A stretch of DNA of 64,000 bases from Rutidosis leptorrhynchoides (GCF_046630445.1 NC_092333.1:717146001-717210000), one strand, 5' to 3'. Counted from the first letter of the stretch, positions 22,032 through 34,400 are shown. Made by a program: numbers and translations. The notes: generated from the sequence alone by a model not told the origin.

Positions 22032-25000
22032 TGAAATGTCCCGTTCTTATTGATTAAAAACGTTCCATATTAATTGATTTCGTTGCGAGGTTTTGACCTC
22101 TATATGAGACGTTTTTCAAAGACTGCATTCATTTTTAAAACAAACCATAACCTTTATTTCATAAATAAAGGTTTAAAAAGCTTTACGTAGATTATCAAAT
22201 AATGATAATCTAAAATATCCTGTTTACACACGACCATTACATAATGGTTTACAATACAAATATGTTACATCGAAATCAGTTTCTTGAATGCAGTTTTTAC
22301 ACAATATCATACAAACATGGACTCCAAATCTTGTCCTTATTTTAGTATGCAACAGCGGAAGCTCTTAATATTCACCTAAGAATAAACATGCTTTAAACGT
22401 CAACAAAAATGTTGGTGAGTTATAGGTTTAACCTATATATATCAAATCGTAACAATAGACCACAAGATTTCATATTTCAATACACATCCCATACATAGAG
22501 ATAAAAATCATTCATATGGTGAACACCTGGTAACCGACAATAACAAGATGCATATATAAGAATATCCCCATCATTCCGGGACACCCTTCGGATATGATAT
22601 AAATTTCGAAGTACTAAAGCATCCGGTACTTCGGATGGGGTTTGTTAGGCCCAATAGATCTATCTTTAGGATTCGCGTCAATTAGGGTGTCTGTTCCCTA
22701 ATTCTTAGATTACCGGACTTAATAAAAAGGGGCATATTCGATTTCGATAATTCAACCATAGAATGTAGTTTCACGTACTTGTGTCTATTTTGTAAATCAT
22801 TTATAAAACCTGCATGTATTCTCATCCCAAAAATATTAGATTTTAAAAGTGGGACTATAACTCACTTTCACAGATTTTTACTTCGTCGGGAAGTAAGACT
22901 TGGCCACTGTTGATTCACGAACCTATAACAATATATACATATATATTAAAGTATGTTCAAAATATATTTACAACACTTTTAATATATTTTGATGTTTTAA
23001 GTTTATTAAGTCAGCTGTCCTCGTTAGTAACCTATAACTAGTTGTCCACAGTTAGATGTACAGAAATAAATCGATAAATATTATCTTGAATCAATCCACG
23101 ACCCAGTGTATACGTATCTCAGTATTGATCACAACTCAAACTATATATATTTTGGAATCAACCTCAACCCTGTATAGCTAACTCCAACATTCACATATAG
23201 AGTGTCTATGGTTGTTCCGAAATATATATAGATGTGTCGACATGATAGGTCGAAACATTGTATACGTGTCTATGGTATCTCAAGATTACATAATATACAA
23301 TACAAGTTGATTAAGTTATGGTTGGAATAGATTTGTTACCAATTTTCACGTAGCTAAAATGAGAAAAATTATCCAATCTTGTTTTACCCATAACTTCTTC
23401 ATTTTAAATCCGTTTTGAGTGAATCAAATTGCTATGGTTTCATATTGAACTATATTTTATAAATCTAAACAGAAAAAGTATAGGTTTATAGTCGGAAAAA
23501 TAAGTTACAAGTCGTTTTTGTAAAGGTAGTCATTTCAGTCGAAAGAACGACGTCTAGATGACCATTTTAGAAAACATACTTCCACTTTGAGTTTAACCAT
23601 AATTTTTGGATATAGTTTCATGTTCATAATAAAAATCATTTTCTCAGAATAACAACTTTTAAATCAAAGTTTATCATAGTTTTTAATTAACTAACCCAAA
23701 ACAGCCCGCGGTGTTACTACGACGGCGTAAATCCGGTTTTACGGTGTTTTCGTGTTTCCAGGTTTTAAATCATTAAGTTAGCATATCATATAGATATAGA
23801 ACATGTGTTTAGTTGATTTTAAAAGTCAAGTTAGAAGGATTAACTTTTGTTTGCGAACAAGTTTAGAATTAACTAAACTATGTTCTAGTGATTACAAGTT
23901 TAAACCTTCGAATAAGATAGCTTTATATGTATGAATCGAATGATGTTATGAACATCATTACTACCTTAATTTCCTTGGATAAACCTACTGGAAAGGAGAA
24001 AAATGGATCTAGCTTCAATGGATCCTTGGATGGCTCGAAGTTCTTGAAGCAGAATCATGACACGAAAACAAGTTCAAGTAAGATCATCACTTGAAATAAG
24101 ATTGTTATAGTTATAGAAATTGAACCAAAGTTTGAATATGATTATTACCTTATATTAGAATGATAACCTACTGTAAGAAACAAAGATTTCTTGAGGTTGG
24201 ATGATCACCTTACAAGATTGGAAGTGAGCTAGCAAACTTGAAAGTATTCTTGATTTTATGAAACTAGAACTTTTGGAATTTATGAAGAACACTTAGAACT
24301 TGAAGATAGAACTTGAGAGAGATCAATTAGATGAAGAAAATTGAAGAATGAAAGTGTTTGTAGGTGTTTTTGGTCGTTGGTGTATGGATTAGATATAAAG
24401 GATATGTAATTTTGTTTTCATGTAAATAAGTCATGAATGATTACTCATATTTTTGTAATTTTATGAGATATTTCATGCTAGTTGCCAAATGATGGTTCCC
24501 ACATGTGTTAGGTGACTCACATGGGCTGCTAAGAGCTGATCATTGGAGTGTATATACCAATAGTACATACATCTAAAAGCTGTGTATTGTACGAGTACGA
24601 ATACGGGTGCATACGAGTAGAATTGTTGATGAAACTGAACGAGGATGTAATTGTAAGCATTTTTGTTAAGTAGAAGTATTTTGATAAGTGTATTGAAGTC
24701 TTTCAAAAGTGTATAAATACATATTAAAACACTACATGTATATACATTTTAACTGAGTCGTTAAGTCATCGTTAGTCGTTACATGTAAGTGTTGTTTTGA
24801 AACCTTTAGGTTAACGATCTTGTTAAATGTTGTTAACCCAATGTTTATAATATCAAATGAGATTTTAAATTATTATATTATCATGATATTATCATGTATG
24901 AATATCTCTTAATATGATATATATACATTAAATGTCTTTACAACGATAATCGTTACATATATGTCTCGTTTAAAAATCATTAAGTTAGTAGTCTTGTTTT

Positions 25001-25288
25001 TACATATGTAGTTCATTGTTAATATACTTTATGATATGTTTTCTTATCATAGTATCATGTTAACTATATATATATATATATATCCATATATATGTCATCA
25101 TATAGTTTTTACAAGTTTTAACGTTCGTGAATCACCGATCAACTTGGGTGGTCAATTGTCTATATGAAACATATTTCAATTAATCAAGTCTTAAAAAGTT
25201 TGATTGCTTAACATGTTGGAAACATTTAATCATGTAAATATCAATCTCAATTAATATATATAAACATGGAAAAGTTCGGGTCACTACA
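22032..25288 (-). repeat. 5' LTR of Tekay element B
   Basis: TGAAATG...CACTACA, 3257 bases. In transcription terms this is the promoter LTR of element B, reading leftward into the acidic ORF. The element's second target duplication, ACAAG, follows at 25289-25293. Confidence 0.93.
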
Positions 25289-27045
25289 ACAAGGTCCTGT
25301 TCATCCGCTCTGCCACTCCATTTTGTTGAGGAGTGTAAGCCGTCGTGAATTGTCTTTTGATACCTTCTTGTTTGCAGAACTTATCAAATTCATCACCAGT
25401 GTATTCTCGTCCATTATCTGTCCTCAAACACTTGATCTTTTTACCAAATTCAAGTTCAACCCGCACTTTGTAAACTTTAAAAACTTCAAACACATCTGCT
25501 TTCCTCTTGATTGGGTACACCTAACATCTCCTAGTGTAATCATCAATAAATGATACAAAATACTTTGCTCCTCCTAGGGATTGAACTGGTACTTGCCACA
25601 CATCAGAGTGAACCAATTCTAGAACCAATTTACTTCTAGAATTTGATGTGTTAAACTTCAGGCGATGCTGCTTGCTGATTACACAATGCTCACAAAAAGG
25701 TAGCGATACCTTTGTAAGACCAGGAATAAGATTTCTTTCAACAAGAATCTTCATACCTTGTTCAGACATGTGTCCAAGCTTTTGATGCCATGTTATAACA
25801 GTTTTATCATTTGAACCATTCGAAGCAACGGATGCTTCCGCTTCCCGTACCGTCTCGCCTTTCAGAATGTATAGATTAGCACTCACCTTTTCTCCTTTCA
25901 TAAGTACAACTGCACCTTTCATGATTTTCATGATCTTGTCTTGTATCTCCATCTTACAACCAAGATCATCCAATTGTCCTAAAGACAATAAGTTCTTCTT
26001 CAAACCCTCCACGTGTCTTACACCTTGAATAGTACGAACTGTACCATCTTGCATCTTCAGAATGATATCTCCGATTCCAATGATCTTTAGTTCATGATCA
26101 TTGCCACTGTATACAGATCCTCCTTAGATACGTACATATTGTTTGAACCATTCTCTCCTGGGGGGTCATGTGAAAAGTAGCACCCAAGTCAAATAACCAG
26201 ACATCAACAAATGTCTTTCTGCCTTCATTTGCTACCACTGCCTCACTAACCAAAGCAGTCCCATCATCTGAAGTGCTTGCAATATTTCCTTAAGGATTTG
26301 AGTTATTTATACTCCGAAAATCCTTCTTCAGGTGACCTTTCTTGCCACAATTTTAGCATGTATATGTCTTCTTCTTTTTAGACTTCGGTTTACCATGATT
26401 GTGACTCCCACTTGGGCCACATTCCGTTGATCTCCCTCCTGACACCACCAAGGCCTCCATTTGTCGTGAACCGACATGTTTGTCCTCCTTGTTATTGCGC
26501 CGATTTTCTTCTTCTAGAATAGCAGCCGCAACTTCATCATAGACTAGATACTCCGAGAGAACATTATTGGTCAAGTTAATAATGAGTTGATCATACGAGT
26601 CAGGTAGACTCTGAAATAAAAGTTCAGCACGTACTTTTGGCTCTATATTGCAACTTAATGAAGCGATTTGAGAAAATAGAGTATTCAAAGAATTAATGTG
26701 CTCATTAACTGAAGTAGATTCATTCATGCGTAGCGCATAAAGTTTCCTCTTAAGGAATATCTTGTTGTGGAGTGATTTGGTCTCGTACAATTTTACGAGG
26801 TGATCCCAAATCTCTTTCGCCGTCTTCTTTTCTTCTATGCAAGACAAAACGCCATCTGCTGGTGCCAGATGGAGATTTGCGATAGCCTGGCCGTCCATCT
26901 CTTCCCATTTTTCATCAGTAACTTCGGCGGAACGTCCACTGATGGCCACCAAACACTTATCCTTTCTCAGGATAGCTTTCACCTTTAGTTTCCATAACGA
27001 GAAGTTACTCCCGTTGAACTTTTCAATTTCAAATTTCGTAGAAAT
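25289..27045 (-). pseudogene. Copia element fragment: gag, protease and integrase, split by Tekay B
   Basis: This is the minus-strand 5' half of the copia whose RT part lies at 10987-12183. Gag starts near 27045 with the in-frame sequence STKFEIEKFNGSNF, but the expected initiator position is ATT, so the start codon appears lost. The gag domain ends at a TAA (26353-26355) inside the zinc knuckle. A frameshift lies between 26127 and 26290, and further stops fall at 26290-26292, 26124-26126 and 25521-25523 (a tryptophan position in DDYTRRC-VYPIK). Integrase motifs are visible: the HHCC finger WHQKLGHM...CEHC, LRTDNGREY and TPQQNGVAERMNRTLL. The organisation fits the Tork/Tnt1 group. It is non-functional. 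Confidence 0.88.
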
Positions 27046-27216
27046 TGCTATAATTACAATCTTCTTTTCGACAATACTATTTTTCTTGAAATAACACCCA
27101 AGGACTTTTACCGAGTGAAAATAATCTTACTTATTTTCTGATGTGGACGATCCACTCCCGTGGCAACCACAGAGCATACGATAAGTAGATTAATACACAC
27201 TAGATATTAGACCTTA

Positions 27217-27228
27217 GCTCTGATACCA
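27217..27228 (-). other. Primer-binding site of the split copia
   Basis: The coding strand reads TGGTATCAGAGC, two bases inside the LTR edge. This is an exact match to the primer site for initiator-methionine tRNA used by many plant copia elements. Confidence 0.9.
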
Positions 27229-27230
27229 CT

Positions 27231-27682
27231 TGTTGAGAAAAGTGACACCGAATTATAGCAAACCGCTAGTAATACTTGAAATAATGACAATAAAGGAACA
27301 CCAAGATTTAACGTGGAAAACCCCAATAGGGTAAAAACCACGGGCAAGAAAAGAAACGTTTCACTAATATGAATAATAGGAATTACACTTCTCTCTAATT
27401 ACAAGGATAAGTACCAAGTTATATATCTCTTGTAATTAGGAGATTTATCACTTACTAATTCTCTATTAGACTACTAGAACACAAGAAGAAAGAATGTGTT
27501 GGGATGATTTGAATGTGCTTCCATTGCTCTCTATTTATACTAGAAGAGAATGAGATTATGTGTAGTTAGTGAACCATAAGTCTTCACAAGGTTTTGGCAT
27601 CAATTGTGTTGATTTAGTTTATCAACTCCACAATTCATCTACTCCATCACAACTTTATGTGTCACCATTTTTTATTTCAACA
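27231..27682 (-). repeat. 5' LTR of the split copia element (452 bp)
   Basis: It starts TGTTGAGAAAAG and ends TTTCAACA, with inverted TGTTGA/TCAACA termini, directly beside the primer site. The other LTR of this element is off the window. The flank at 27683 is broken receptor-kinase coding sequence, so the copia inserted into that gene. The target duplication should be ACCAC (27683-27687), with its partner out of view. Confidence 0.88.
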
Positions 27683-28280
27683 ACCACGTGGTCCTCACAC
27701 GAGTAATCAGTCCAATTAAAATTCTCTGTATCCGAAGTTTCAATAGTAACACACGACGACTTATTATCTTGTTCATCGTGTAAACTCGTATTTCAGTTGC
27801 AAAATCAGGGAATCTTTGATTATTCGTGCAGTTGAAATGAAAACTTAAATTTAAAGTGAGCGGTGAAAACTCAAAAGGAAGTGTTAATACCATGTTGCAC
27901 TATAGGACAGAAGCTGGGCCGACGGGACTGGTGAAAGACGGAGAAACATCGTAGTCAACGAGGAGGATACTCACGGGTACGTAGGAAATGTTACGGACGA
28001 AATAAGAATCCTGGTCGATGTAACAGATGGGACGTTCTGTGCCGTTGTAGCTGGAGCAATTGATTCCGAAGCCTTGATAACCACAAAAGTGGTTAGAAGG
28101 TTCAGCACCTAACTTATGAAAAGGGTAGCTTATGTTGAAGTTACTGCAAGGATAAGTAGGGCAATTTGGGTAAGAATTATTAACAGCTTCAGCAGCTACA
28201 TCATCCATTGATATGAAAAAGAGAATGATGAGGGGTAAAGGGAAAACAGAGGATGGAAGACTAGTTTAGACATGATTGTT
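27683..28280 (-). pseudogene. Broken receptor-like kinase ectodomain (LRK10L/WAK-like, galacturonan-binding type)
   Basis: The frame at 28208-27900 encodes CPTYPCSNFNISYPF, HFCGYQGFGINC and later NISYVPVSILLVDYD. This cysteine and Pro-Phe pattern is typical of the wall-associated galacturonan-binding domain of LRK10-like receptor kinases. A TAG at 27900-27902 interrupts it. Family-like sequence continues in frame (LTLPFEFSPLTLNLSFHFNCTN) and then shifts frame near 27785, where SSCVTIETSDTENF reads in another frame until the copia LTR. Upstream of the first in-frame ATG, the open frame encodes a signal-peptide-like PLPLIILFFIS, but the only ATG before it (near 28270) is in a different frame. 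No kinase domain is present in the window. It is a pseudogene cut by the copia insertion. Confidence 0.75.
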
Positions 28281-28382
28281 TAAAACCAACAACTCCACAA
28301 ATCTATTTTTATTTATATACAGCGTGTATGGATTAAATTGGTGTTTATTGACAAAAAGAATAAAAATAGAAATAGAAAAATT

Positions 28383-28554
28383 TAGACAAAATTGTCCCTG
28401 AGACTAACGGCGAGATTTAACAGAAGTTAAGGCAGGGACCAAATAATTTGGGACGTATTTTGGAATTTAAGGATGATTATTGCAGTTTTGTGAACACATG
28501 GACTATTTGGACAAAAATACATAAATACAGGGATGATTTGAGGAATTTTGTCTA
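28383..28554. mobile_element. Candidate MITE with TAGACAAAATT inverted ends
   Basis: The 11 bases TAGACAAAATT at 28383-28393 are repeated as an exact inverse at 28544-28554. The inner sequences are also partly complementary (GTCCCTG against CAGGGAT). There is no coding potential. Flanks of nine bases match only partly. Size and shape fit a 172-bp MITE, perhaps Mutator-like. It lies upstream of the receptor-kinase pseudogene. Confidence 0.5.
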
Positions 28555-28867
28555 TAAAAAATAATGAAATGGGATGAAGAGAAATGAAGGGGAGGGAAGC
28601 TGAAGGAATGTTAAAAGGGAAAATTAGACCAAATTATCCATCCTTTTCTTTTTCTTACTTTCGAAACAAAAACTTGAGAACACTGTTTCATTTAAGTTTT
28701 CCTCTAGTTGCTTTCTTTTCATTTAAGAGATGATTTGTAAGGGTGGAAAGGCTAATATCTAAGTTCTAACTCGTTTTAATTTTTGATAGCTCATATAAGT
28801 TCATCTAAACTCTAATTCAGTTCGTTTTTACTTTCAATAGTTCGAATTGAGCTCATTTATAGCATAA
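28555..28867. other. Intergenic stretch, nothing recognised
   Basis: AT-rich, no convincing ORF. It contains the poorly conserved sequence between the MITE and the Helitron end. Confidence 0.5.
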
Positions 28868-29455
28868 CTAGAAAAAATCCGACCGCGCGTTGCTGCGGTT
28901 GTAGTCGACGCGCGGTCCAATTTGGATATACGATGTCCGTTTCGCGTATAGTTAGTCGTGTTGTATATGTATATATATGTATGTAATATAGCCCGAAATA
29001 TTTATTTTTTTTAACGATGTCCGTTTCGCGTATAGTTAGTCGCGTTGTGTTCGTAAAATTATTTCGAGTTGAACGGTGGTCTCGGAAAAATTTAACTCGC
29101 ACCGAGCGTGAATATAGGGCCCGTTATTTAGTTTTTTTTAACGATGTCCGTTTTGCATATAGTTAGTCCCGTTGGGTTCGTGAGATTTTTTCGAGTTGAA
29201 CGGTGGCCTCGGAAAAATTTAACTCGCACCGAGCGAGAAGATAGGGCCCGTTATAAATTCGGGTGGAGTAAGGTTTTTTTTATTTTAATTAAATTATAAA
29301 TTTACGTTTTTTACCCCTGAAAAAGTGTAAAGTTGAGGGGTTGGTGTGTAATTTGTGCGAAAGTTGGAGGACTATTTATAGTGTGAACGTAAACTCAAAA
29401 CGACATCTCGTTAAAACTGAAGTGACAAATTTTGGAAGGAGTTTTAATGTGTAAA
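28868..29455 (-). mobile_element. Non-autonomous Helitron A, minus orientation
   Basis: On the minus strand the end reads a GC-rich hairpin (CCGCAGCAACGCGCGG), then about ten bases, then CTAG followed by T, the hallmark of a Helitron 3' end. The CTAG is at 28868-28871. Inside are two to three copies of a ~115-base unit containing CGCGTATAGTTAGTC (near 28935, 29020 and a variant near 29145). The far boundary is set by similarity to Helitron C (shared GTCGTTTTGAGTTT block) and is approximate. No Rep/helicase is encoded. Confidence 0.65.
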
Positions 29456-29503
29456 TATAATATAATATAATATAATATAATATAATATAATATAATATAA
29501 TAT
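29455..29503. repeat. (TATAA)n microsatellite
   Basis: About ten tandem TATAA units at the presumed 5' side of Helitron A. Confidence 0.9.
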
Positions 29504-29666
29504 CTAGGTCTTGACTTTTGGGCTCGTTTTATTTTTTATTACTTTATTTTTGTATATTATATTTATTTTATTTAATTTAGATTTTATTATTAACTACTAT
29601 ATTTTATTTTATTTTTATATGTTTTTAGTACTACTTCATAACTCATGACTTCAAGAAATTAATATT

Positions 29667-29928
29667 TGTTATAATATATAAATATATATATATAAATGGA
29701 TAGTCAATTATTGATACACAAAAGTAATATTATTGTATTACCTAAACTTGTGATATTTTTGCTATAAATAGCCATGAATGCAAGCATTAAACTTGCACCA
29801 TTTCTCACACTTACAAAGTGTTTCTTTCTTTCTCTCCATTATCATCTTTGTTCTTACACTTCATTATTAGTATTCTAAATCAAGAATCAAATCACTAAAG
29901 GTAGTTATAAGCCTACTGAATTATAACA
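29667..29928 (+). repeat. 5' LTR of the complete copia
   Basis: TGTTATAATAT...TTATAACA, 262 bases. A TATA box, TATAAATA, lies at 29763-29770, so transcription probably starts near 29795 within the LTR. Confidence 0.95.
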
Positions 29929-30339
29929 CGTTATCAGCACGATAATCTTAACACTAAATATGGTTGGCTCTGCCACCAAAATGATATATGGTCGGTTATA
30001 CCACCAAAATGATATATGGTCGGTTATACCACCAAAATGATATATGGTCGGTTATACCACCAAAATGATATATGGTCGGTTATACCACCAGAATGATATA
30101 GGTCGGTTATACCACCTGAAAAAATATATGGTCGACACTGTCGCCAAATTATCATTTATGTTTACTAATATTTATATTTTTGTTATATAACATTTATTTA
30201 TGATTGCTTACACATGGTCGACACTGTCACCTACTTATCATTTATGTTATATTAAATTTATGTTTAATGTTTATATACTTATGAATATAAATTGACTCTA
30301 ATTTATCATGTTGTTTGTTTTAATTTTTGATAATAGAAA
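29929..30339 (+). other. Copia leader with 28-base tandem repeats
   Basis: After the LTR comes CGTTATCAGCACGA, the expected primer-site position; I cannot assign the tRNA. From 29958 to about 30125 a 28-base unit (core GGTCGGTTATACCACC) is repeated about six times with small changes. Two degenerate GGTCGACACTGTC copies follow near 30130 and 30214. The repeats lie in the untranslated leader of the genomic RNA. Confidence 0.85.
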
Positions 30340-31374
30340 ATGTCGAATCTGGAAAAGCTTAAATTTACTCCTTTAGAATCAACTGGAAACAACTACATGC
30401 CATGGGTTATAAAAGTAAAAATGCATCTTAAATCAATGGGCATTCTTGAAACCATAAATGAAAACAACACTTGTTCTGAAAAAGAACAAGCTACGGCATG
30501 TTGCTTTATTCATCAACATATTGATGAATGCTTACAAAATAATTATGTGACTGTAGAAGATCCCCATGTTTTATGGGAAGGTCTCAAAAGCAGATTCAAT
30601 AATCAAAGAGAAATTTTACTTCCAGCTGCAATGGAACAATGGAGAACATTAAGGTTCCAAGACTTTAAGAAAGTAAATGAATACAGCTCAGCTCTGTATA
30701 ATACATGTTCACAACTTAAATTCTGTGGACATGAAATTAGTGATGCAGACATGATGGAGAAAACTTTCTCCACAATGAATGCTGCAAACATCACAGTGCA
30801 AAGAAATTTGAGAATGCTAAAGTTCAAAACATATCCTGAACTTAATTCATATCTCTTAGTTGCAGAGCAAAATGATGAGCTATTAATGAAAAATCAGCAA
30901 TCCCGCCCTACTGGTACACTTGCAATCCCTGAAGCAAATACTGCAAATAATTATAAACAGGGACAAGGACGCGGGCAAGGTCGTGGTTATAATAACCATC
31001 ACCATCATCATGCCAAAAGCCATAACTATGGTAGAAACCATCCTTATGGTAATGGTAATGGGCGTGGACGTGGTCGTGGTCGTGGCCGTGGTGGTCAAAG
31101 AAATAATAATCCACGAAAATATAAATATCAACCACAAAACAAGCCCACTAAACAAGATGTTGAAGAAAATTCTTCTAAAAATTCTGAAGAATCTTGCTAC
31201 AGATGTGGTAGAATGGGCCACTGGGCTAATATTTGCCGAACATCTAAACATCTTGTTAAGATGTATCAGGATTCGCTGAAAGGTAAAGAAAAGGAAGTAA
31301 ATTTTGTGGATAATATTGATCCAACAGTCACTGAGAAATCATCTGATTTATATGAAGATTTCTTGAATGTTTAA
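30340..31374 (+). CDS. Copia Gag (344 aa)
   Basis: This is the capsid/nucleocapsid protein of the complete copia. It starts MSNLEKLKFTPLESTGNNY. The amino half has the copia gag (UBN2-type) pattern, with WVIKVKMHL and later LWEGLKSRF. Then come a Gly-Arg-rich, RNA-binding-like stretch (about residues 205-255, many GRGRGRG) and one CX2CX4HX4C zinc knuckle, CYRCGRMGHWANIC (about 285-298). It ends at TAA 31372-31374. Pol begins 64 bases downstream in the same frame, so the gag-to-pol link is two stop codons rather than a frameshift. Confidence 0.93.
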   Translation: MSNLEKLKFTPLESTGNNYMPWVIKVKMHLKSMGILETINENNTCSEKEQATACCFIHQHIDECLQNNYVTVEDPHVLWEGLKSRFNNQREILLPAAMEQWRTLRFQDFKKVNEYSSALYNTCSQLKFCGHEISDADMMEKTFSTMNAANITVQRNLRMLKFKTYPELNSYLLVAEQNDELLMKNQQSRPTGTLAIPEANTANNYKQGQGRGQGRGYNNHHHHHAKSHNYGRNHPYGNGNGRGRGRGRGRGGQRNNNPRKYKYQPQNKPTKQDVEENSSKNSEESCYRCGRMGHWANICRTSKHLVKMYQDSLKGKEKEVNFVDNIDPTVTEKSSDLYEDFLNV

Positions 31375-31437
31375 GTTGTGTGTCTTTTGAAAAATAAACG
31401 ATTTAATATCGTCTGTCTTTGTCATTATGTTTGCTAA

Positions 31438-34400
31438 ATGTTTCAGTACTATCTATTTGCGTTTAAAATATTGTGTAATATTAATGTACTCACTATTTAT
31501 TTCTTATATATGAAGTTCAATATGAATTTTGCTGGAATACAACATCAATCAAGTGGTGGAGATCTCTGTATAGCAGACAGTGGAACTACACACACTATAC
31601 TTAAATCCGAGAAATATTTTATTGATCTAAAACCAACGGAAGGAACTATACATACAATATCAGGACCTGCTAACTTGATAAAGGGGATAGGAAAGGCAAA
31701 TTTCATACTACCAAATGGTACGAAATTTTTAATAAATAATGCCTTATTTTCTCCCAAGTCAAGTAGAAATTTATTGAGTTTCTCCGACATATACCTTAAT
31801 GGGTATGATTATCAGTCGGTAACAACAGAAAATGAGAAATATTTAAGTATCACTGACAAGAGTCATGTGGTTGAAAAACTGCCAAGACTTAGTTCTGGAT
31901 TACATTATACACATATAAATGTACCAGAAATACATATGGTAGTTAACGAAAAATATATTGATCCTGGTGTATTCAGTTTATGGCATAACAGATTAGGCCA
32001 TCCAGGATCAACAATGATGAAAAGGATTATTGAATGTACTCATGGACATCCACTAAAGGATAGAAAAATCCATCATGATACAATGGTTCCATGTACATCT
32101 TGCTCTCTTGGAAAATTGATAACTAGACCCTCACCACTTAAGGTTGAGAAAGAATCACCAATGTTTCTTGAAAGAATTCAAGGTGATATATGTGGACCAA
32201 TTCATCCACCATGTGGACCATTTAGATATTTCATGGTTCTAATAGACGCATCTAGCAGATGGTCTCATGTTTGTCTGTTATCAAGCCGTAATGTGGCATT
32301 TGCAAAATTTCTTGCCCAAATTATTAAATTGAGAGCTCATTTTCCTGATTACACCATTAAAAGGGTGAGACTTGATAATGCTGGTGAATTTACATCTCAA
32401 GCATTTAATGACTATTGCATGTCTATAGGAATTGTTGTTGAACATTCTGTTGCTCATGTGCATACACAAAATGGTTTAGCCGAGTCATTGATTAAACGTT
32501 TACAGTTAATCGCTAGACCATTGATAATGAGAACAAAACTCCCTGTATCTATATGGGGTCATGCAATTTTACATGCTGCTGCATTGATTCGCATCAGACC
32601 AAGTGCAAGTCATAAATATTCTCCCCTACAACTTGCTTTTGGTCAAGAGCCAAATATTTCCCATCTTAGAACATTTGGTTGTGCAGTGTATGTTCCAATT
32701 GCGACACCACAACGTACAAAAATGGGTCCTCAAAGGAGGTTGGGAATATATGTTGGATATGAAACATCTTCAATATTAAGGTATATTGAACCTATGACAG
32801 GTGACGTTTTTACAGCACGTTTTGCTGATTGTCATTTTAATGAAACATTGTTCCCTAGATTAGGGGGAGAAATGAAAAATAAAGAAAATGATGTTTCATG
32901 GTGTGAACCTCAATTAAAGTATCTTGATCCTCGCACAAAAGAATGCGAGACAGAAGTTCAAAAGATAATGCATATACAAGAACTTGCAAATCAATTGCCT
33001 GATGCATTTACAGATACAAAAACGGTGACAAAATCATATATACCAGCAGTAAATACTCCAGCTCGAATTGAAATTCCAAAAGCTGGCAATAACGTCACTC
33101 ATGAATCTTTGCCACGTCAGAAACGTGGAAGACCAATCGGTTCAAAGGATAAAAATCCTCGAAAAAGAAAATCAGCTGATAATGAAGTAAAAGAAAGTGT
33201 AAAAGAAGAACCACAAATCAGTACTCCTACTGCAGAGGAGATTGATGATGTCAATACAGAAATTGCAATCAATTATGCATATTCAAAAATATTATGGAAC
33301 CGAAATGAAATGAAAAATCTTGATGAGAAATTTTCATTTAATGTTGCATATGACATCATGAATAATGATGATGATCCAGAACCAACATCTATGGTTGAAT
33401 GTCAAAATAGACATGATTGGGCTCAATGGAAAGAAGCAATACGAGCTGAATTAGAATCACTCAATAAAAGAAAAGTTTTCGGATCCATCATTCTCACTCC
33501 TAAAGATGTGAAACCTGTAGGATACAGATGGATTTTTGTCCGAAAAAGAAATGAGAAAAATGAAGTTACAAGGTATAAAGCTAGACTTGTAGCTCAAGGT
33601 TTTTCTCAAAGACCGGGAATTGATTATGAAGAAACTTATTCTCCTGTTATGGATGCAATTACTTTTAGGTACTTAATCAGTCTGGCAGTTTCTAAAAATT
33701 TAGAAATGCATCTCATGGATGTTGTGACTGCTTATCTATATGGATCACTTGATAGTGATATATATATGAAGATACCTGAAGGATTTAAGGTACCAGAAGC
33801 ATCAAATGCAAAACCCAAAGAAATGTATTCGATTAAATTACAAAGACCTTTATATGGGTTAAAACAATCGGGACGTATGTGGTATAACCGATTAAGTGAT
33901 TACTTGATAAGCAAAGGGTATACAAATAACCTTACTTGCCCTTGTGTTTTCATTAAGAAAACAACATCCAGATATGTGATCATAGCTGTTTATGTTGATG
34001 ATCTTAACATCATAGGTACAAATAAAGAGATCTATGAAGCCATTCAACTTCTAAAGAAAGAATTTGAAATGAAAGATCTCGGAAAAACCAAGTATTGCCT
34101 TGGTTTACAAATTGAGCATATGCCTAATGGTTTACTTGTACATCAAACAACATATACTGAAAAGATTTTGAAACGTTTCAATATGGACAAGGCAAAACCA
34201 TTAAGTACTCCTATGGTTGTTAGATCACTCAATGTTGAAACTGATCCATTTCGTCCATGTGAAGATCATGAAGATATTCTTGGACCAGAAGTACCATATC
34301 TTAGTGCAATTGGAGCTCTTATGTATCTTACAAATTGTACAAGACCTGACATTTCTTTTGCAGTTAATTTGTTGGCAAGGTTCAGCTCTGCTCCTACCAA

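Larger units (their letters stand above)
12184..25288 (-). mobile_element. Complete Tekay-lineage Ty3/gypsy retrotransposon (element B) with extra F-box ORF
   Basis: This is a 13,105-bp element coded on the minus strand. It has two LTRs of 3253 and 3257 bp, flanked by the 5-bp duplication ACAAG (12179-12183, 25289-25293), and it interrupts a copia element. In coding order it has: 5' LTR 22032-25288, primer site 22018-22029, acidic ORF 21822-21208, F-box ORF 21071-20388, gag-pol 20046-15472, polypurine region, 3' LTR 12184-15436. The LTRs differ at only a handful of bases plus a dinucleotide-repeat length, so the insertion is young. Assignment to Tekay/Del rests on the chromodomain tail, the long LTRs and the domain order PR-RT-RH-INT. 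Confidence 0.93.

Noticed and set aside
29958-30125. Regular 28-base repeats resembling a CRISPR array
   Set aside because: The units are directly tandem with no unique spacers and lie in a retrotransposon leader in a plant genome.
30883-31279. Histidine- or isoleucine-rich ORFs overlapping copia gag
   Set aside because: Other-frame and antisense readings of the Gly-Arg-rich part of gag.
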